This document shows positions 19,209 through 27,174 of a stretch of 64,000 nt of DNA, piece after piece. Made by a program: the position numbers and the translations under genes. The number at the start of each line of letters is the position of its first letter. Within the stretch, counting starts at the first letter, position 1. The stretch is from assembly GCF_019720915.1 (NCBI RefSeq), contig NZ_JAHKSI010000001.1, positions 124,001 to 188,000 of the forward strand. The letters are read 5' to 3'. Under the pieces are notes generated by a model that was not told the origin of the DNA, ran no database searches, and was given only the letters and a program-made list of their open reading frames with translations. Origin of the DNA: Alkalihalobacillus sp. TS-13. Its GTDB lineage: Bacteria; Bacillota; Bacilli; Bacillales; Fictibacillaceae.

Positions 19209-20705
19209 TTATTCGTTATTATAGTCATCCTCGATGTCTTTATGCTTTTTGACATTGTACCTAAGCAACTTTAGAGGTCTAAGGAAGGTATAGCGTTTAT
19301 TCGTAACGCTTAAGGAAGACCGAATAAAAATATCGTTTGAATCTCTGTACCTGAATGGGTATACAGGTGCCAAATAGGGTGTGCCAAGAGATTTTAACCT
19401 TATTAGATGGCACATGATAAAAGTAAGACCCAGGGTTACCCCAAAACCTCCCCAAATTGCAGCTAAGAGAATAAGTGGGAATCTTAATGTCCGAATCGTA
19501 TTAGTCATCTTGAAAGTAGGAGTAGTAAAAGAAGCAAGTGCTGAAAGAGCTACGATGATTAATAATATATTACTTGTTAGTGCAGCTTGGACAGCAGCTT
19601 GACCAATTACAATACCTCCGACAATTCCCAAAGTTTGGCCTACTTTTGTCGGGAGTCTGGCTCCTGCCTCTCTCAAGAGTTCTATTGCAATTTCTAAAAA
19701 TAAAGCTTCCAGTATAGGAGGGAACGGGACATTTGCCCTTGACATGATTAACGGCATTAACAGATCTTCCGGAATGATAGCATAATGATGTGTTAACACG
19801 GCGACATATATTGGTGTTGACAAAATTGAAAAGAGGACACCTATAAATCGTATTAATCGAAAGAAAGACCCTACTGACCAAGGTGAGTAATAATCCTCTG
19901 GTGATATAAAAAAATTAAATATACTGGTAGGTCCTGCGATAACATAAGGTGAACCGTCACTAATAACGATTACTTGTCCACTTAAAAGCATATAGGTTGT
20001 ACGATCCAAACGTTCTGTAGACATGAATAGTGGAAAAGGTGTATTTGAGTTATCAGAAATAATCTCATCTAGAACTGCACTATCGAATATAACATCCATA
20101 TCTAAATCCTCAATACGTTGTCTCATGGTCTGAATGTGCTGTGGATTTGCAATTCCATCAATATATCCAATCATAACCCGAGTGTTTGAAAGAGATCCTT
20201 TAGTAAATTCTTTAAAAACAAGATCGTCGGATGTAATTTGCCTTCTCAATAGGATGAGGTTTGTATCAAGATCTTCGACAAAACCCACCTTTGGTCCGAT
20301 TACACTATATTCATTTTCAGAATCATTAAAATCTCTATAACCTTTCGTTCCATTCGAAAGATTAACCAAAATACCTTTCTCGGGAGTTTTCGTCAAATGA
20401 ATGAAAATGTAGCCTTTTGTCAGTTTGTTTATGAATGCTTTAGCATCGGAAGTGATTTCTCGATCTTCTATAGGTATGACATTCATCAAATCCGAAAGCT
20501 CTTCAAATTCCTTCTCTACAGATTGAATATATGGAAGGAGATGATGTTGCATTTTCTTTTCATCAATAAGGCTCTTATAATAGGAAAAATATATGGGTAA
20601 TCCATTGACGCTTTCAGTGGAAAACTGGTAAAAATCATCGGATTTAGAAACCTTATCAATCAAATCGTGTATTGAATTGTTTTTTTGTTTTTTGAAATTC
20701 CACAA
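19209..20705 (-). CDS. Spore germination receptor A subunit, GerA family
   Basis: A 498-residue GerAA-type protein. A cytoplasmic N-terminal domain (to about residue 280) contains the family stretches DLVFKEFTKGSLSNTRVMIG, IDGIANPQHIQTMRQR and PFPLFMSTERLDR. Four to six membrane helices follow, with FRLIRFIGVLFSILSTPIYVA, PFPPILEALFLEIAIELLRE and VGQTLGIVGGIVIGQAAV. It starts at TTG 20705, since the frame is closed upstream by a TAG and AGGTGATGG lies before the TTG. It forms a nutrient receptor in the spore inner membrane with the C and B products encoded behind it. Confidence 0.93.
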   Translation of the reverse strand: MWNFKKQKNNSIHDLIDKVSKSDDFYQFSTESVNGLPIYFSYYKSLIDEKKMQHHLLPYIQSVEKEFEELSDLMNVIPIEDREITSDAKAFINKLTKGYIFIHLTKTPEKGILVNLSNGTKGYRDFNDSENEYSVIGPKVGFVEDLDTNLILLRRQITSDDLVFKEFTKGSLSNTRVMIGYIDGIANPQHIQTMRQRIEDLDMDVIFDSAVLDEIISDNSNTPFPLFMSTERLDRTTYMLLSGQVIVISDGSPYVIAGPTSIFNFFISPEDYYSPWSVGSFFRLIRFIGVLFSILSTPIYVAVLTHHYAIIPEDLLMPLIMSRANVPFPPILEALFLEIAIELLREAGARLPTKVGQTLGIVGGIVIGQAAVQAALTSNILLIIVALSALASFTTPTFKMTNTIRTLRFPLILLAAIWGGFGVTLGLTFIMCHLIRLKSLGTPYLAPVYPFRYRDSNDIFIRSSLSVTNKRYTFLRPLKLLRYNVKKHKDIEDDYNNE

Positions 20706-20747
20706 GGAACCATCACCTACCTATTTGAAGACGAGTTAGTATTATAT

Positions 20748-20764
20748 TTGGCTAGTTTAGCCAA
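20748..20764. promoter_or_regulatory. Perfect palindrome in the gerA-side leader
   Basis: TTGGCTA and TAGCCAA arms around GTT, 43 bases before the gerA TTG start. It could be an operator or mRNA leader hairpin for the ger operon. I could not find a convincing forespore sigma-G promoter by eye. An 83-codon rightward reading frame across this site lacks a ribosome site and is not called. Confidence 0.35.
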
Positions 20765-21077
20765 TTTCTGGTGTTATTATTTATTTGTGTTCGATGAATA
20801 CTCACGATTAGTTGGACACAAGAGAAAGGATTATTCAGGTATTTCCAAGTTCTTAAATCAAATCCTTAAGGGTGAAAAGAAAGTTTCTCCGTTGCTCAAA
20901 TTGAATACACTAGTAACTTCCATTGTTAATCAATAAAAGGGATCAGATTGTTAAGTATAGGAAGGAATATTAGAAAGTAAATCGAAGCTCTAAATTATTT
21001 ATTTAAGGGGAAGGAAAGTATAATTAAATTGCAGAATAATTCAAGTATTATGATGTCTAGGATAAGCGGGATTTTAT

Positions 21078-21399
21078 TTGAGAGGGGATATAGAAAGGAA
21101 AAAAAGTAAGTACAATGCTGAACATTATATATGGGGAAATAATTGTGATGGGTGGCATTTAGCGGAAAATCAAGATTTAAGTATTATTCATGAACATATG
21201 CCAGCTGCAATTTTTCTTTGTCTTATCAGGTATAGCAACCATTGAGATAGATGGTAAAGGGATAACCTTAAATCCACAAGAGGGAGTAGAAGTTCCTCCT
21301 TTGGTACCACACCAAATGTTTAACAAGACAAATAATGAAGTTGAGTTTTTGGTAATTTCTCAACCGCCAAGTAAAGGTGATAGGGTTTTAGTGGATTAA
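21078..21399 (+). pseudogene. Broken small cupin-domain protein (internal deletion with frameshift)
   Basis: Two reading frames together make one cupin. The first reads SKYNAEHYIWGNNCDGWHLA, then ENQDLSIIHEHMPA, up to about 21200. The second, from about 21200, reads LQFFFVLSGIATIEI through PPLVPHQMF to the stop at 21399. In intact relatives the join is bridged by a short stretch carrying the metal-binding HxH residues; about 13 codons with that motif appear to be missing. No clear start codon remains: TTG 21078 is the first possible one. The stretches 20765-21077 and 21400-21544 hold nothing else I can support. Confidence 0.6.
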
Positions 21400-21544
21400 A
21401 CTTTATATAACGAACGGGCGCGTTCATCGCATAACGTATCTTTTGTTTATCGGGCGTTTATCGCTTTTGAGCAATCGAGAAGAATCCTATAGCAGGCATA
21501 AATGATAAACTTAAATAGAATCACAAAGAAGGAGTGTGAAAGCA

Positions 21545-22018
21545 ATGAAAGAAGACGGCATTTTTGAACAATATGATTTTTACAGGGAGTCATCCATCCA
21601 ACTGCTTGATTCTATTGCCTCCGAAAAACAAGCTGATGTGATACCAAATGGATATAGTAATTCCCTGCGCTGGAATTTAGGCCATATCCTCGTTGCACAA
21701 GAGGGAGTAATGTATTACTTTGGAATGAATCAACCTGGAGATATTTCCACAAAAATACAGGAGTCATTCAAACCAGGGACAAGTCCAAAGGATTGGTTTG
21801 CCTCACCTCTTACTTTGAATGAAATACAAGAATTGTTAATAGAACAAAAGGAACGAATAAGAGATACCTTTTCTGGAAGATTAGGAGAACCGGCAGCCAA
21901 TGCGTTTGAATTTAGGGATAAAAAATTAAAGATGGTGGGAGATCTGTTCATATTTACCCTCTGGCATGAAGGGTTACATCAAGGTGTCATCAACGGCATG
22001 AAACGAGCTTTAAAATAA
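21545..22018 (+). CDS. DinB-family protein
   Basis: A 157-residue four-helix protein of the DinB/YfiT metal-binding superfamily. The three expected metal histidines are visible in NLGHILVAQE (about residue 46), and in the C-terminal FTLWHEGLHQGVINGM pair. Members include thiol-dependent transferases and many stress proteins of unknown reaction. The ATG at 21545 follows AAGGAG by ten bases and is preferred over GTG 21536, which touches the ribosome site. It is monocistronic by spacing. Confidence 0.82.
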   Translation: MKEDGIFEQYDFYRESSIQLLDSIASEKQADVIPNGYSNSLRWNLGHILVAQEGVMYYFGMNQPGDISTKIQESFKPGTSPKDWFASPLTLNEIQELLIEQKERIRDTFSGRLGEPAANAFEFRDKKLKMVGDLFIFTLWHEGLHQGVINGMKRALK

Positions 22019-22154
22019 GTACTCACGAATTTCTCAATGTTGTAATTCTATCAATGGTTTTTCAGCAATCCCTTTAGCCATTCACAGTGAAAGAAGATTA
22101 TTTATGGGATAAAAGGCTTCTTTTTTATCAGGAATATAATTAAGGAGAACAAAT

Positions 22155-22466
22155 ATGAGTAAATTTGGATTATTTGGTAAGTTCACAGTCAAAGAAGGCC
22201 TACGTAATACATTAGTAGATATTCTTTTGGAGGCAGCAGAATCGATGCAGAATTTGGAGGAATGTGAGATATATCTAGTAAATATATCTGATGATGAACC
22301 GAATTCTGTATTTGTTTATGAAGTATGGAGCAATGAAAATGCACATAAGGCATCTTTATCACTTGAAGCTACTCAAACATTAATTAGACGTGCGAAACCA
22401 ATCATAACAGGAATGGAGAGAATCAGTACCTTGAAGCCAATGGGAGGAAAGGGTATTTTAAACTGA
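22155..22466 (+). CDS. Antibiotic biosynthesis monooxygenase (ABM)-domain protein
   Basis: The 103-residue protein reads as a single ferredoxin-like ABM/YgiN domain: FGKFTVKEGLRNTLVDILLE at the start, EVWSNENAHKASLSLE in the middle, and a final strand ending KPIITGMERIS. Such dimeric proteins include quinol monooxygenases, but many homologues have no proven activity. AAGGAG lies seven bases before the ATG. It has no operon partners and its substrate is unknown. Confidence 0.8.
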   Translation: MSKFGLFGKFTVKEGLRNTLVDILLEAAESMQNLEECEIYLVNISDDEPNSVFVYEVWSNENAHKASLSLEATQTLIRRAKPIITGMERISTLKPMGGKGILN

Positions 22467-22604
22467 TTTTTATTAAACATACGGGGGCATATTCGTAATA
22501 AGGATATGCCACTTTTCATGAAATTGTTATTGAATTTGATCCATCGGTTAGAAATAATCGGTAGTATATAGATGGATATGTATTAATAAAAACTTGAAGG
22601 TGTA

Positions 22605-22712
22605 ATGATTGTATACGAACCAAAAGTTGAAACTATGGGAGATACGCAATTGAAGCATTTCGCTGTTAAGGACTTAGATGGATATGGAATGATATTTGGC
22701 GGCGGTAAATGA
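22605..22712 (+). pseudogene. Remnant of a VOC/glyoxalase-type protein (C-terminal end only)
   Basis: A 35-codon frame ending LKHFAVKDLDGYGMIFGGGK resembles the last strand of small VOC-fold (glyoxalase/bleomycin resistance) proteins, which typically close with a KDPDGY...FG pattern. There is no preceding domain in any frame, so this looks like a leftover tail. Confidence 0.35.
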
Positions 22713-22775
22713 TTCTTGAATCCCATTTTGATCGAGATAGGATGAATACTTGAGGAGGAATGGAGGAGAAACATA

Positions 22776-24122
22776 TTGGAGAAAGTAATAGTTATCGGAG
22801 GAAGCATCGCTGGGAAACTAGCTGCTAAAGCTCTTTCGCATATATTTCGACAAGTAATCATCTTGGAAGCCGGTCAAAGATGGAAAGAAAAAGCCCCTAG
22901 GAAGAGAGTACCACAAAGCTACCATCCTCATGTTTTATTAAAAGGAGGAGAAGAAGCAATTGAGAAATTGTTTCCACACTTCCTTGATCAATTAATAGAA
23001 GACGGGAGTATTGTAAATAACTTTACAAGAGATTTGAAGTGGCATCATTTTGGGTTCTGGAAACCACAGTTTCAAGGAGAATTAGTCATGGTTCAACAAA
23101 GCCGCCCTATGTTAGAGTGGCATTTACAACACCGTATTGATCAAGTTTCTAATATTGCAACCAAGTACGAAACAAAGGTCGAGCAACTATTATTAGATCG
23201 TCAACGTAACAAAATATCCGGAGTACGGGTACGTTGCCTGATGACAGGAAGAGAAGAAGAACTTCTTGCAGATATGGTTGTTGATGCTAGCGGGTTTGGT
23301 TCAAAGAGTGTTGAATGGCTAAAACAATATGGTATAGAGGTTAGGGAAGAAAAGGTGTGGATTCAGCTTTTTTATGCCACCAGAATCTTTCGTTTGAAAA
23401 GTCAGGACCGTCCAGACTGGTGTAATCTTCTGATTTCTCCCAGTTTCCCTGAAAACCCTTACGGTGCATTCATTCAAACGATTGAAGGGAATCGTTTCTC
23501 TGTTACCTTTAGTGGTTACGCCAATGAACGGGCGCCAAAAACAAACGAGGAATTTTTCGCTTATGCACAAAAGTTACCCGTCCCTGATGTTCATCATTTT
23601 CTAGAACAAGTGGAACCAATTTCCGAGATAAAAATACATAAGATTCCTTATCAGGTACGTCGACGTTTTGACCTTGCGGATGTCCCGGAAGGTTTCCTGG
23701 TGGTTGGAGACGCTCACTGCCGATTTGATCCGGTATTTGGGCAAGGGATATCTGTCGCTGCTATGGAAGCCGAAGAGTTACAGAGTTATTTTGAATTTTT
23801 TACGTATCCTGATAAAGGGTTCACCAAAACATTCCATAAGAGAATTTCTAATTTGATTGCAACTCCATGGGAGATGGCAATTACGGAGGCATTTCGCCAT
23901 CCCGATATTAATGGTGACAGACCCCTCATACAGCCGTTTAAACAGTGGTATAGTAAAAAAGTATATCAGCTTTCAGCTTTTGATCCGGAAGTTTATCTTA
24001 GATTAGTTAGAGTAATGAATTTAATCCGGCCACCCTTGCACCTTTTCCATCCTAAAGTAGGGTTTGCTATATTAACTAATCAGAAGAAAAGATTAAGTGT
24101 TAAAAAAACACTTTCATCATAA
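22776..24122 (+). CDS. FAD-dependent oxidoreductase (group A monooxygenase / halogenase-like fold)
   Basis: The 448-residue protein begins with a dinucleotide-binding motif (VIGGSIAGKLAAKALS). It has the mid-protein ADMVVDASGFGSKS segment and the second FAD motif GFLVVGDAHCRFDPVFGQGIS near residue 310, the layout of flavin-dependent aromatic hydroxylases and halogenases. The start is TTG 22776 after GGAGGAG. No halogenase-specific lysine or tryptophan motif is evident, so hydroxylation or another oxidation is as likely. It has no operon neighbours that would hint at the substrate. Confidence 0.8.
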   Translation: MEKVIVIGGSIAGKLAAKALSHIFRQVIILEAGQRWKEKAPRKRVPQSYHPHVLLKGGEEAIEKLFPHFLDQLIEDGSIVNNFTRDLKWHHFGFWKPQFQGELVMVQQSRPMLEWHLQHRIDQVSNIATKYETKVEQLLLDRQRNKISGVRVRCLMTGREEELLADMVVDASGFGSKSVEWLKQYGIEVREEKVWIQLFYATRIFRLKSQDRPDWCNLLISPSFPENPYGAFIQTIEGNRFSVTFSGYANERAPKTNEEFFAYAQKLPVPDVHHFLEQVEPISEIKIHKIPYQVRRRFDLADVPEGFLVVGDAHCRFDPVFGQGISVAAMEAEELQSYFEFFTYPDKGFTKTFHKRISNLIATPWEMAITEAFRHPDINGDRPLIQPFKQWYSKKVYQLSAFDPEVYLRLVRVMNLIRPPLHLFHPKVGFAILTNQKKRLSVKKTLSS

Positions 24123-24232
24123 AAAATAAGATTGATTTTTTGGTTACTATCCCCTTTAGCTTCTACACACAATTGTCCATTTTTGTGGATTTAAACCCCT
24201 TGATATACGGGGGCTAAAATGATGCAAACCGC

Positions 24233-24265
24233 TTAATGAGCCAAAGTATCACTTAAGCTCATTAA
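24233..24265. repeat. Inverted repeat between convergent genes
   Basis: TTAATGAGC (24233-24241) and GCTCATTAA (24257-24265) with a partly self-complementary centre (AAGT/ACTT). No T-tract follows on either strand, so it is only a weak terminator candidate for the convergent oxidoreductase and LysR genes. Confidence 0.4.
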
Positions 24266-24294
24266 AATAGGAATACTTGTGTGACTGAACATAA

Positions 24295-25161
24295 TTAAAT
24301 AGCTTGATATAGATCAGTAACCGTAGAGATAAAGATAGAAGTAGCTGGGGATTTTTGTTCGTTCATACCTAACCCTATAATTCGATACGCTTCTTGCTCA
24401 AAATCAAGAAGGGTAATAGAAGAAGGAGCATTTTTCAAAACTAATTCCGGTCTAATGTTAATACCAATATTTGCTTGTACGAGGGAAAGGATGGATTGAT
24501 CATCTGAAACTTCGTATTTTACAGTGGGAACGATTTGATTTTGATTAAAAAAATCCTCGACTTCATTATCCCAACCCTTTTTAGGTTTGATCAAAGGATA
24601 CTTTTCTATATCTTTTGCTTTCATTACCTTTTGGTTCGAAAGGGGATTTTTGTTTGATACAATACAATGAAGTTTATCTTTGATAAGTGGTATGAACTCG
24701 ATGCTTTTGTTATCAGAGTCTGTTGTGAAACAAATATCCAATTCTCCAGTGCTAACAGCTTTTTCGAGACTTTTATAATCATCTTCATATATTTCAACTG
24801 TAATCCCAGGATACTTTTCAGAGAATATAGTTAATATTTTGGGAATCCATTGAGAAGTAACACTTGCAAATGACCCAACCTTGATCGTCCCTGTCTTCAA
24901 TCCTTTCAATGTTTGAACTTCTTGTAATAAATTGTTATGTGTTTGCATGATTCTAAGTGTATATTCATATACCCTCTTTCCCTCATTCGTTAATTGTAGT
25001 CCGGTACGGTTCCTGATTAATAGAGGAATACCCAACTCTTCCTCAAAGCTTTTAAGGGCATGACTGACCCCTGACTGAGTCAAACCTAATTGATGACCAG
25101 CTTTGGTAATATTTCTCATCTGAACAACCTTATTAAAAACCTCATACCTTTGAATACTCAT
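24295..25161 (-). CDS. LysR-family transcriptional regulator
   Basis: The 288-residue protein has an N-terminal LysR winged helix (ITKAGHQLGLTQSGVSHALK, EEELGIPLLIRNRTGLQLT) and a two-lobed periplasmic-binding-like effector domain from about residue 88. AAGGGG lies six bases before the ATG. It is divergent from the sodium:alanine-type symporter gene. The intergenic space holds one copy of a 77-bp module whose second copy precedes the dehydrogenase operon 1.9 kb away, so it very likely controls both transcription units. The effector is unknown; an amino or imino acid of the pathway is expected. Confidence 0.9.
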   Translation of the reverse strand: MSIQRYEVFNKVVQMRNITKAGHQLGLTQSGVSHALKSFEEELGIPLLIRNRTGLQLTNEGKRVYEYTLRIMQTHNNLLQEVQTLKGLKTGTIKVGSFASVTSQWIPKILTIFSEKYPGITVEIYEDDYKSLEKAVSTGELDICFTTDSDNKSIEFIPLIKDKLHCIVSNKNPLSNQKVMKAKDIEKYPLIKPKKGWDNEVEDFFNQNQIVPTVKYEVSDDQSILSLVQANIGINIRPELVLKNAPSSITLLDFEQEAYRIIGLGMNEQKSPATSIFISTVTDLYQAI

Positions 25162-25174
25162 ATTCTACCCCTTA

Positions 25175-25251
25175 CATGAGAACTATTAATATAAATCATT
25201 CCAAACTTTCATTTTACTAATATCAATTGTCTGATTATACTGAAAATAAGT
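25175..25251 (+). repeat. Promoter/operator module, copy 1
   Basis: This 77-bp stretch matches 27051-27127 at 68 of 77 positions without gaps. Both copies contain TTTACT (here 25213-25218), a 17-base spacer and TATACT (25236-25241), plus an AT-rich dyad (ATTAATATAAAT) upstream of the -35 box where a LysR protein would bind. This copy drives the symporter gene rightward and lies right before the divergent LysR gene. Confidence 0.8.
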
Positions 25252-25337
25252 CAAGTAAAAAAATTGTGAATATTTATAATCGTTCAAACCATCAAAGGTT
25301 AAGAGTAACAAAGAAGTTGGTAAACAAAGGGGGTTAC

Positions 25338-25388
25338 ATGAATCAAAAGGTGACCAGTTTTTTTGTAAACGCTTTCTGCTGTTGTTAG
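25338..25388 (+). CDS. Possible leader peptide (16 residues) before the symporter gene
   Basis: A short frame, MNQKVTSFFVNAFCCC, starts at ATG 25338 with AAGGGGG six bases upstream and ends 63 bases before the symporter start. It lies in a leader of about 200 bases behind promoter copy 1. Three consecutive Cys codons before the stop are unusual. Translation could couple to downstream expression; it may equally be chance. Confidence 0.3.
   Translation: MNQKVTSFFVNAFCCC
25364..25377 (+). promoter_or_regulatory. Candidate cre site in the symporter leader
   Basis: TGTAAACGCTTTCT matches cre (TGWAANCGNTNWCA) in all but the last base. It lies about 120 bases after the -10 box of promoter copy 1, a position suited to CcpA roadblock repression. 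Confidence 0.55.
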
Positions 25389-25451
25389 GTGCATCGTTTT
25401 ATTTACGAATGTGTTGTTTAAACACTTTCAATTTTCGATAGGAGGATTTTG

Positions 25452-26930
25452 ATGGAATTAATTATTAATTGGTTGAATGGAATCGTGTGGAGTTCCGCCC
25501 TGGTTTACCTTATTTTGGGGGTTGGGTTGTTTTATTCGATTGCTACTCGTTTTTTTCAATTTAGGCATTTTAAGGATATGGTAAGGTTAACGTTTAAAGG
25601 GGAAAGTTCATCGGCGGGAGTATCTTCTTTCCAGGCCTTGAGCATGTCAGTTGGAAGTAGAGCAGGTATTGGGAACATCGCAGGTGTAGCTACAGCTATA
25701 ACCTTTGGTGGTCCTGGTGCAATTTTCTGGATGTGGGTAATGGCCTTTTTGTCAGCTAGTACTTCATTTATTGAAACAACACTTGCACAAGTTTATAAAA
25801 GTAAACAGGACGGAGAATATAGAGGGGGTGCCCCTTATTACATTGGAAAAGGACTAAATGTAGAATGGTATGGTATTTTATTTGCTTTCATTACGATGGT
25901 TTCGATGACCATTCTTGTACCTGGCATCCAGGTTAATACAATTGCCCTCTCTATGGAAAGTGCATTTGGTTTTAATCCTATGGTTACTGGGACCATACTT
26001 GTTGTTTTACTTGGTGCTATTATTTTTGGAGGGGTTAAGAGAATCGCGACCACTGCACAAATAATAGTACCTTTTATGGCCATTGGATATTTTATTGTTT
26101 GTGCACTTGTTTTACTCACCAATATTTCACAATTACCTAACATATTAGCACTTATTTTTTCAAGTGCATTCAACATGGACGCTACTTTTGGTGGATTAAT
26201 CGGTTCGGCACTTGCCTGGGGGGTTCAGCGAGGAGCTTTTTCCAATGCAGCAGGCTTCGGTAGTGAAACATTTGAATCTGGGGCTGCAGAGGTATCGCAT
26301 CCTGCTAAACAGGGATTGGTACAAGCATTATCCGTTTATATTGATACATTGATCATTTGCTCGGCGACGGGGTTTATGATTCTACTAACAGGGATGTATA
26401 ATGTGGTATCTCCAAATGGTGGGACTATAGTAAATAATATAGGTGAGGCTGAACCGGGATCAATTAACGCGCAATTGGCAATTGAATCGGTATGGCCAGG
26501 ATTTGGTGCTCCATTTGTTGCTATTGCTATTTTGTTTTTTGCGTTTACGAGTATCATCACTTATTCATATAAGGCAGAAACAAGTCTTGCCTATATCAAT
26601 CGTAATAGAAAAGTAAAACTGACTTGGCCGTTGAATCTACTTAAAATTGGCCTGCTGGTATTTGTATTCTATAGCAGCACGAATTCCGCTACAATTGCTT
26701 GGGCAATGGGAGATTTAGGGTTCGGTATCATGACCTGGTTAAATATAGCAGCGATCCTATTGTTAACGAAACCGGCATTGAAAGTATTAAAGGATTATGA
26801 AATGCAGAAAAAGGAAGGTAAAGATCCTGTATTTAATCCTACGAAGTTAGGCATAAAAGGTGCAGATTTTTGGGAAGATGACTATGAAGAAAGTTCAGAT
26901 GAAATCGTAGCGGAAAGAAAATCTATGTAG
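25452..26930 (+). CDS. Alanine/glycine:cation symporter family (AGCS) transporter
   Basis: The 492-residue membrane protein has about 11 helices and AGCS signatures: SMSVGSRAGIGNIAGVATAI near residue 70 and GGLIGSALAWGVQRGAFSNA near residue 260. These belong to the sodium:alanine family that includes AlsT and AgcS. It imports small neutral amino acids with Na+ or H+. AGGAGG lies six bases before ATG 25452, preferred over the TTG just upstream. It forms its own transcript: promoter copy 1 in front, strong terminator behind. By regulation it serves the catabolic operon at 27-37 kb, so its cargo may be a non-standard amino acid. Confidence 0.92.
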   Translation: MELIINWLNGIVWSSALVYLILGVGLFYSIATRFFQFRHFKDMVRLTFKGESSSAGVSSFQALSMSVGSRAGIGNIAGVATAITFGGPGAIFWMWVMAFLSASTSFIETTLAQVYKSKQDGEYRGGAPYYIGKGLNVEWYGILFAFITMVSMTILVPGIQVNTIALSMESAFGFNPMVTGTILVVLLGAIIFGGVKRIATTAQIIVPFMAIGYFIVCALVLLTNISQLPNILALIFSSAFNMDATFGGLIGSALAWGVQRGAFSNAAGFGSETFESGAAEVSHPAKQGLVQALSVYIDTLIICSATGFMILLTGMYNVVSPNGGTIVNNIGEAEPGSINAQLAIESVWPGFGAPFVAIAILFFAFTSIITYSYKAETSLAYINRNRKVKLTWPLNLLKIGLLVFVFYSSTNSATIAWAMGDLGFGIMTWLNIAAILLLTKPALKVLKDYEMQKKEGKDPVFNPTKLGIKGADFWEDDYEESSDEIVAERKSM

Positions 26931-26982
26931 TTTGTTGAGTTGATTAAAAAAAGTAGATGATGCTAAATAAAAATGAATTAGG

Positions 26983-27013
26983 CAGACGTCCCATTGGGAC
27001 TCTGTTTTTTTTT
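26983..27013 (+). terminator. Rho-independent terminator after the symporter gene
   Basis: Stem CAGA-C-GTCCC (26983-26992) pairs with GGGAC-TCTG (26996-27004) around a three-base loop, with one bulged C, then nine T. It separates the symporter transcript from the operon behind. Confidence 0.85.
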
Positions 27014-27050
27014 GTATAACACTAATGCTTTCTCATGAATTTTTTTGAGT

Positions 27051-27127
27051 CATGAGAATTATTAATATAAACCATTCCAAACTTTCATTTTACTAATGGT
27101 TATTGTCTACTTATACTGACAATAAGT
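27051..27127 (+). repeat. Promoter/operator module, copy 2
   Basis: Near-identical, gap-free partner of 25175-25251. It keeps TTTACT (27089-27094), the 17-base spacer and TATACT (27112-27117). It drives the mmsA-headed operon, giving the symporter and the enzymes shared control by what is probably the adjacent LysR protein. Confidence 0.8.
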
Positions 27128-27174
27128 TCGATAAATATATGAATATTCTAAACATTGAGGGAGGCGTACTTTTT

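Noticed and set aside
20685..20936. 83-codon rightward frame over the gerA start region
   Set aside because: No ribosome site, low-complexity composition, overlaps gerA and its leader; no recognisable family.
24233..24265. Inverted repeat as a bidirectional terminator
   Set aside because: No T-tract on either side, long loop; listed only as a repeat.
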